The notes below the pieces were generated by a model. That model did no database searches, was not told the origin of the DNA, and worked only from the letters and a program-made list of their open reading frames with translations. Shown here in pieces: positions 58,996 through 64,000 of a DNA stretch of 64,000 nucleotides. The translations under genes and the position numbers were made by a program. Position 1 is the first letter of the stretch. Each line of letters begins with the position of its first letter. The DNA is from CBDFNC01 sp965249895. GTDB lineage: Bacteria; Pseudomonadota; Gammaproteobacteria; Enterobacterales; CBDFNC01. The stretch covers positions 2,666,001-2,730,000 of the forward strand of contig CBDFNC010000005.1 in NCBI GenBank assembly GCA_965249895.1. The letters are read 5' to 3'.

Positions 58996-59367
58996 ATGAG
59001 GCTATTCCGTTTTCTGCCATTGTTCAATTACACAAAGACTGTGTTGATATTTTGCGCCTCGCTGTTAATTTTTATACCGAATATGAGTGTCGCTGAACGT
59101 TTACACGTCTATCAAGGAAGCCAAATGTATTGGGGAGGGCACTTTGACCAACCTAGACATCAATATGGACACGTAAAAAGGCGAGGTCATTTTAAACAAC
59201 ACAAGCACCAATTCAAGCACCACAGATTCCCTTCCCATTTTCGTCCGGAATGGAGAAGTCCCCACCATCACTATTACACGCACCCTTCCAGATATAGACT
59301 CGGGCAGCTTGTTTGTGTAAACAGTGGGTCTTTTAAATTGTGTATAAACCAAAGAAGAAGACATTAG
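58996..59367 (+). CDS. Small His-rich basic secreted protein
   Basis: 123 residues. A signal-peptide-like hydrophobic stretch (TVLIFCASLLIFIPNMSVAE, about residues 15-34) is followed by a mature part dense in histidine, arginine and lysine: HFDQPRHQYGHVKRRGHFKQHKHQFKHHRFPSHFRPEWRSPHHHYY. Two cysteines at the end (LVCVNSGSFKLCIN) could form a disulfide. No family was recognised. The composition suggests metal binding (copper, zinc, nickel) or polyanion binding in the periplasm; this is inference. The gene is isolated. Confidence 0.65.
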   Translation: MRLFRFLPLFNYTKTVLIFCASLLIFIPNMSVAERLHVYQGSQMYWGGHFDQPRHQYGHVKRRGHFKQHKHQFKHHRFPSHFRPEWRSPHHHYYTHPSRYRLGQLVCVNSGSFKLCINQRRRH

Positions 59368-59436
59368 TCCAAAGCACACTGGAACTTTTATTTACAAGTG
59401 CGTGAGTGTGGGCTTGTTATTAGTTAGGTGGAGGGC

Positions 59437-59562
59437 ATGCAACAAAGACTCAAGGTGAAGGCATTCTCCCGTTGGGTGGAAAGTGAAATAACCCCGAAAG
59501 TGTTTGATGTGAGTTCGGCAAATTTACTTTCGGTTGTGAACAACAAGAAATTACTTAGCTAG
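59437..59562 (+). CDS. Possible 41-residue peptide
   Basis: A short frame with a well-placed GGAGG before its ATG: MQQRLKVKAFSRWVESEI, ending NNKKLLS. The start resembles RelE-like toxins in which a basic FxxKxFxxWAxxE-type motif opens the protein, but the frame is far too short, so it may be a fragment. It has not been assigned to a family. Confidence 0.3.
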   Translation: MQQRLKVKAFSRWVESEITPKVFDVSSANLLSVVNNKKLLS

Positions 59563-59607
59563 CTCCAGGTAATGGAGCCAACTATCAAGCCTAGCAAGGA
59601 TTAAGAG

Positions 59608-61416
59608 TCACTCCTGATCTGCGGCTCCTAAGGAATCTCTCATACTGAGTTCCAAAGTCCGACAAAAATCAGTCAGTACGGGTTGCTCGAATAGCATTCT
59701 GAGAGGAATGTCCACCTCCAAAACGTCACGCAATCGAACCAATACCTGGGTCCCCTTAAGCGATTCTCCACCCAGGGCAAAGAAATGATCGCTGCGGCCT
59801 ACACATTCAAGCTTCAATACCTCACACCAAAGGGCGGCTACAAACTGCTCCAGTGGCGTTGAAGGCGAGAGAAAAGCAGCACTATGGGCGAGTAATTTCG
59901 CGGGTAGCTCAGCGAGCTTTCGCCTGTCTAGCTTATAACTGGAAGACACGGGTAATTGCTCCAACTGATAAAAAATCGAAGGCACCATATATGCAGGTAG
60001 TCTCTTATGTAAAAAGGTCTGGATCTGACCCACCTCCGGCACCACATCAGAGCTAAAAACCAGGTAGGCACATAAAACCGCACTGTCGTCAGACCTGTCC
60101 ACACTGGCCACCAGCGCTTCATGGACACCATAGAACTGCAACAAACAGGATTCGATTAACGCGGGGTCGATACGGTTACCCAGGATTTTGTGCTGAAAAT
60201 TTTTACGGCCCAGGTAACTCAGCTTACCTTCTATATCCATACACCCGAGATCACCTGTCCTGTAGGTTCGCCGATTGTCGTTGCAGCGGAAACTGGCCGC
60301 AGTGAGCTCGGGCTGTTGCCAATAGCCCAGGCACAGGTACGGGCTACTGACTGCGATTTCCCCGACCACACCGGGTTCAACAGGAACACCGGCTTCATCC
60401 AACACGGACACCTGCATATCTTCGACGGCATATCCAACCGGTAAAAGCCCTGCTCCTATATCCGTATCTTTGTCGATAAAATACTGTCTGCAGATACCGG
60501 TTTCCGTGGTACCTAACCCATTAACCAAGACACATGACTCGGTGCAGTGTTGCCGATAAAGCAGGACGTCCAGCTCTGTAGCCCTGTCCCCTTCCAAACG
60601 AATAAGCCTTAGATCTGGCCAAATTGGATGTTGGCATATAACACGTCGAAATATGGCGGGAACCGAGTGATAAATACTGGCTTTCACCTCCTTCAACCAT
60701 GTCGCTAACCCATCCGCCCCATGCTGGCGGAAATCAAACGGCAGCAGGCAAGCACCATTAAGTAAAGCGGAAAATATACTGGAAACCGTGCCACTGAAAG
60801 CGGGAGATTGGATCAAAGTCAGCTTATCTGCTGCTGTAATTTTAAGGCTACGGCTATAACGCATTATATTGTGCAGCACATTACGATGATTATCGTACAC
60901 TGCCTTTGGCCGCCCTGTGGAACCTGACGTATAAAAAAGGTAAACCAAGGAGTCTGCACTGCTTGTAACTCTTGGCAAGCTGCACTTTTCTTGCCGGCCA
61001 AGCTCATCGATATACAGAGATAGACAACCCTCGGGCATTATCTCGTGAACAAGTTCCCGGTATTTTCGTTCATAGAGCAGAAGCTTAATGCCAGAATCTT
61101 GTAGCAACTCCCTATTGTGGGCAACCGGCTCCAGGGGCTCCAAAGGTAGATAAAATTTACCCGCTTTCAAAACGCCCAGGATAGATGCCACTGCCCCACC
61201 ACCTTGCTCCAGGAAGATTGCCACGGGCTCGGCACCTGTTCCGCCCTGTTCAAGCACGGCCCAAGCTATCTGGTCGGATATTAAATCCAATTCTTTATAA
61301 GACCAGGTTTTCTCGGGTGTTTTTACGGCTGGATTAGTCGGAGCCCTTTGCACTTGTTGTAAAAAGCACTCGATTATCGACATATCTATGTTATGTCTAG
61401 GAAAATATCTGTTCAT
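59608..61416 (-). CDS. Stand-alone NRPS adenylation-thiolation protein
   Basis: 602 residues from the ATG at 61414-61416. The adenylation domain has LFYTSGSTGRPKAV (A3), NGLGTTETG (A5), YRTGDLG (A7), GRKNFQHKILGNRIDPALIE (A8) and SSYKLDRRKL with the catalytic lysine (A10). A thiolation domain follows: FFALGGESLKGTQVL, with the phosphopantetheine serine. The usual A4 FDxS...E motif reads AFSGTVSS, so the aspartate that binds the alpha-amino group (near residue 208) is replaced by serine. The substrate may lack a normal alpha-amino group. It is divergent from an NRPS C-A gene. Confidence 0.88.
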   Translation of the reverse strand: MNRYFPRHNIDMSIIECFLQQVQRAPTNPAVKTPEKTWSYKELDLISDQIAWAVLEQGGTGAEPVAIFLEQGGGAVASILGVLKAGKFYLPLEPLEPVAHNRELLQDSGIKLLLYERKYRELVHEIMPEGCLSLYIDELGRQEKCSLPRVTSSADSLVYLFYTSGSTGRPKAVYDNHRNVLHNIMRYSRSLKITAADKLTLIQSPAFSGTVSSIFSALLNGACLLPFDFRQHGADGLATWLKEVKASIYHSVPAIFRRVICQHPIWPDLRLIRLEGDRATELDVLLYRQHCTESCVLVNGLGTTETGICRQYFIDKDTDIGAGLLPVGYAVEDMQVSVLDEAGVPVEPGVVGEIAVSSPYLCLGYWQQPELTAASFRCNDNRRTYRTGDLGCMDIEGKLSYLGRKNFQHKILGNRIDPALIESCLLQFYGVHEALVASVDRSDDSAVLCAYLVFSSDVVPEVGQIQTFLHKRLPAYMVPSIFYQLEQLPVSSSYKLDRRKLAELPAKLLAHSAAFLSPSTPLEQFVAALWCEVLKLECVGRSDHFFALGGESLKGTQVLVRLRDVLEVDIPLRMLFEQPVLTDFCRTLELSMRDSLGAADQE

Positions 61417-61634
61417 ATACACATTCCATGTTTCCCACTTAGCCGGAAATGTTAAGAATTTCCTTTCCCGCTCCGCTGGCAGTATTCACCTCTTGGTCTA
61501 AAAATAATAGTTAATCCCGGCGTTCTTGGAATACCTTGGAATGAGAGTGGTACAGGCCCTTCCGAAGCAGAAAAAAGAACCCAGGCCTGAAGAGAACAGC
61601 GCATAGAGACACTCAAAACAGGGACCGAAGGAAT

Positions 61635-64000
61635 ATGGCGCAAGGAAAAGGACAAGCAACGGCTATTGAACCAGGTAAAAACAATCCACAACTGCTTAGC
61701 AAACTACAAAATGCCAGGCAAACGTCGGCCAAGTTAAGTATTCCAGTCAACACTCTGCCTGTAGACACTCCCATTCCACTCTCCTTTACGCAAAGGGGGA
61801 TTTGGTTTTTACAACAATACCAGTCAGATAGTGCCAGGTATCATATTCCATGTATTCTTCGCCTAGAAGGTAAGCTCAATGTTCCAGCCCTGGAGCAAGC
61901 TATTAATCTGCTTATTAACCGCCATGAAATTTTGCGGGCTCGAATTTTACATTCCCAGGGAAAACCCCGGTTTGTCATTGCTGAAGCCGAAATTATCCCC
62001 TTGCCCGCCATTGCCAACTTACCGGTAAACCTGCAAAGCAAATTGGATTTGGAAGCGAAACAAGCTTTTGATCTTGCCCTAGGTCCCTTACTCCGTTGCC
62101 GCTTGCTGAAACTCGATGAGGAACAACACGTACTGCAGCTCACGCTGCACCATATCATCGCCGATGGCTGGTCGCTGGACATCTTACTCAATGAGCTTGC
62201 CAGCCTCTACAACACTTGCTGTCGGGGAGTAATCTGCGAACTGCCGCCTTTGCGGCTCCAGTACAGGGATTTTTGCCTGTGGCAACAGCAAAGGTTACGG
62301 GGTCCTTTATTGGAAAAGTTGCTTACTTATTGGCAAAAACAGCTGGCTGGGGCTCCCTGCCTGGCATTACCTTTAGATCGAGCCAGGCCGCAACTCCCCT
62401 GCCACTCAGGCCGGAGCTACCAATTCACCCTTAATAAAAGCATCACAGCACAAGCTAACAAGCTGGCGTTACAACAAGGCGGCAGCTTGTTTATGGTTCT
62501 ACTTGCCGCCTTTCAGATTTTGTTAAGCAGATATACAAATCAGCAAGATATCTTGATAGGTACACCTGTAGCAGCACGCAATAGACCTGAACTGGAGCCC
62601 TTAGTCGGCCTGTTCAGCAATATTCTGGTTATCCGCACCTATGTCGAAGACAAGTTAAGCTTTTTACAGTACCTGGAGCGGGTTAAGCAAGTCGTGTTAG
62701 ATGCCGACGAACATCAGGAGCTGCCTTTCGAACAGTTAATGGCTAACCTTCATCATCAAGCTGCAAAACAGCCCCTGGTGCAGGTGACCTTTTCTTTTCA
62801 GGTTGAAAGCAGGTTTACTCACAGCTTCAAAAAATTACGCACGAAGCGGCTGCAGGCTGACACACACACAGCAAAATTTGACCTCGGCCTGAGCCTCAGC
62901 GAGCACGACGGTGAACTCACAGGCAACATAGAATACGCAGACCAACTATTTGATAAATCCCGTATTCGCAGGATGGCGGGTCATTTTACCTGCTTAATGG
63001 AAGGCATCATTTGCGATCCTGATATAGACCTTTCGCGGTTGAACCTACTGACCCAGAAAGAACGTCAGCAACAATTAATAGACTGGCGCAATAGCACTTT
63101 TACACCATCCCTTTGCATTCATCAAAAGTTTGAAGCCCAAGTGGATCGTACACCTAATTTCACCGCATTGGTTTCAGATGCAGACAAGTTAAGCTACCGC
63201 GAGCTAAACCAAAAAGCGAACCGGCTAGCCCATCAATTGCGCTCTATTGGAATAGGTTCCCTCTCTCAGACAGAGCAGCCGGTGGTGGCTATCATCAGTG
63301 AGCCCTCCCCCGAGCTGGTAATTGGCCTGATAGCCATACTCAAAGCTGGCGCCGCTTATCTGCCGCTGGACCCAAACCTGCCGCCGCAAAGGTTAGAGTT
63401 TATCCTCAGCGATTGCCAACCAAGTGCCATATTAACCGCAAATCCAGTCCCAGAACTCACCCGATTAAACCTGCCCATCATAGGGTTGAAACCTGAACAA
63501 CAACAAACCCCAGTCCACAACCTGGCCAATGTAAGCCAAAGCAATCACCTTGCCTATGTCTGTTATACATCTGGGTCCACGGGTCAACCTAAAGGAGTAT
63601 GTGTGCCCCATAGAGCGGTACTTAACCTGGTTTGTGGAACCGACTATGTGAAGCTCAAGCAGGGCGATCGCATTGCACAGCTCGCCACCCCCAGCTTTGA
63701 TGCCGCCACCTTCGAGCTGTGGGGCGCCCTGCTAAACGGAGCCAGTCTGTATCTGATTAACAAACAGGACGTTCTTTCAGTGGACTTATTCGCCACTAAG
63801 CTGAAAAAACATAAGATAAATACCCTGTTTCTCACTACCGCGCTGTTAAACCAGTTGATACAACAGCAAGCTGACCTGTTTGCCTCCATGAAACAAGTGT
63901 TATTTGGTGGTGAAGCTGCCAACCCCATGTGTATCCGCAGACTAATGAAACATGCTCCTGAGCGCCTGGTGCATGTCTACGGACCCACAGAGGCCACCAC
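61635..64000 (+). CDS. Nonribosomal peptide synthetase, C-A module (partial)
   Basis: Starts at the ATG 61635-61637 with GAAGGA just upstream and runs off the right edge (788 codons visible, no stop). About 50 variable residues precede a condensation domain: IPLSFTQRGIWFLQQYQSDSARYHIP, core HHIIADGWS at residues 172-180, typical of LCL-type domains. An adenylation domain begins near residue 490 (HQKFEAQVDRTPNFTALVSDADKLSYRELN), with CYTSGSTGQPKGV (A3, about 643), FDAATFE (A4, Asp near 689) and YGPTEATT at the window end. It condenses amino acids in a peptide assembly line. A leading C domain implies an upstream donor, possibly the divergent A-T protein. Confidence 0.93.
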   Translation, partial: MAQGKGQATAIEPGKNNPQLLSKLQNARQTSAKLSIPVNTLPVDTPIPLSFTQRGIWFLQQYQSDSARYHIPCILRLEGKLNVPALEQAINLLINRHEILRARILHSQGKPRFVIAEAEIIPLPAIANLPVNLQSKLDLEAKQAFDLALGPLLRCRLLKLDEEQHVLQLTLHHIIADGWSLDILLNELASLYNTCCRGVICELPPLRLQYRDFCLWQQQRLRGPLLEKLLTYWQKQLAGAPCLALPLDRARPQLPCHSGRSYQFTLNKSITAQANKLALQQGGSLFMVLLAAFQILLSRYTNQQDILIGTPVAARNRPELEPLVGLFSNILVIRTYVEDKLSFLQYLERVKQVVLDADEHQELPFEQLMANLHHQAAKQPLVQVTFSFQVESRFTHSFKKLRTKRLQADTHTAKFDLGLSLSEHDGELTGNIEYADQLFDKSRIRRMAGHFTCLMEGIICDPDIDLSRLNLLTQKERQQQLIDWRNSTFTPSLCIHQKFEAQVDRTPNFTALVSDADKLSYRELNQKANRLAHQLRSIGIGSLSQTEQPVVAIISEPSPELVIGLIAILKAGAAYLPLDPNLPPQRLEFILSDCQPSAILTANPVPELTRLNLPIIGLKPEQQQTPVHNLANVSQSNHLAYVCYTSGSTGQPKGVCVPHRAVLNLVCGTDYVKLKQGDRIAQLATPSFDAATFELWGALLNGASLYLINKQDVLSVDLFATKLKKHKINTLFLTTALLNQLIQQQADLFASMKQVLFGGEAANPMCIRRLMKHAPERLVHVYGPTEAT

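Noticed and set aside
61452..61691. Minus-strand frame between the divergent NRPS genes
   Set aside because: Overlaps the start of the plus-strand NRPS gene and has no motif or ribosome binding site.
1..64000. tRNA genes, rRNA genes, CRISPR arrays, prophage or intact transposase genes
   Set aside because: None of the expected cloverleaf, repeat-spacer or protein signatures were seen on either strand.

Overview
The window is 64 kb of chromosome from a gammaproteobacterium. HspQ, MiaE, a YfcG-like glutathione transferase, an HscC-type Hsp70 with its J-protein, thioredoxin 2 and a QnrA-like pentapeptide protein are all typical of that class. The moderate GC content, TRAP transporter, caa3-type oxidase, PEP-CTERM protein and NRPS genes suggest a marine or aquatic Alteromonadales-like bacterium; the genus cannot be assigned from this sequence alone. 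No rRNA, tRNA, CRISPR array, integrase or intact transposase was recognised.

Left part (1-9.8 kb): DoxX-like, YHS, ATP-grasp and DedA membrane/envelope genes, and an acyl-CoA thioesterase. Then comes the most striking locus: two tandem paralogous genes for secreted coiled-coil proteins (3.9-6.5 kb). Each is preceded by a class I cyclic-di-GMP (GEMM-I) riboswitch, followed by an identical 20-nt leader element that can pair with the Shine-Dalgarno sequence. trxC, a LysE-family exporter and small membrane/exported proteins follow.

Middle part (9.9-37 kb): a DUF3857/transglutaminase membrane protein; an hscC-like Hsp70 overlapping a J-domain/RDD membrane protein; a RpiR-regulator/aminotransferase/M20-peptidase set; three periplasmic solute-binding proteins across the window; three EamA exporters across the window, two with divergent regulators; a lone FabF; a PAS sensor kinase; Lrp and a nucleoside-recognition membrane protein; a frameshifted DsbA-family gene; a frameshifted collagen-like secreted protein; hspQ; and small proteins.

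37-53 kb: a caa3-type cytochrome c oxidase operon (coxB-cyt c, coxA, two subunit III genes, subunit IV) interrupted by a repeat; a deletion scar joining two gene remnants; a PEP-CTERM protein; a GGDEF diguanylate cyclase; miaE; and a TRAP transporter (dctPQM) next to a Cache sensor kinase/NarL-type regulator pair.

Right part (53.6-64 kb): a degenerate accessory region. It holds remnants of a quinone oxidoreductase, a YgiN-like monooxygenase, a MarR regulator and an NmrA-like reductase, interleaved with intact GFA-family and qnr-like genes and a His-rich secreted protein. The window ends in a divergent nonribosomal peptide synthetase locus: a stand-alone A-T protein on the minus strand and a C-A module running off the right edge. 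A MITE-like dispersed repeat occurs at 19.3, 38.3 and 47.2 kb.
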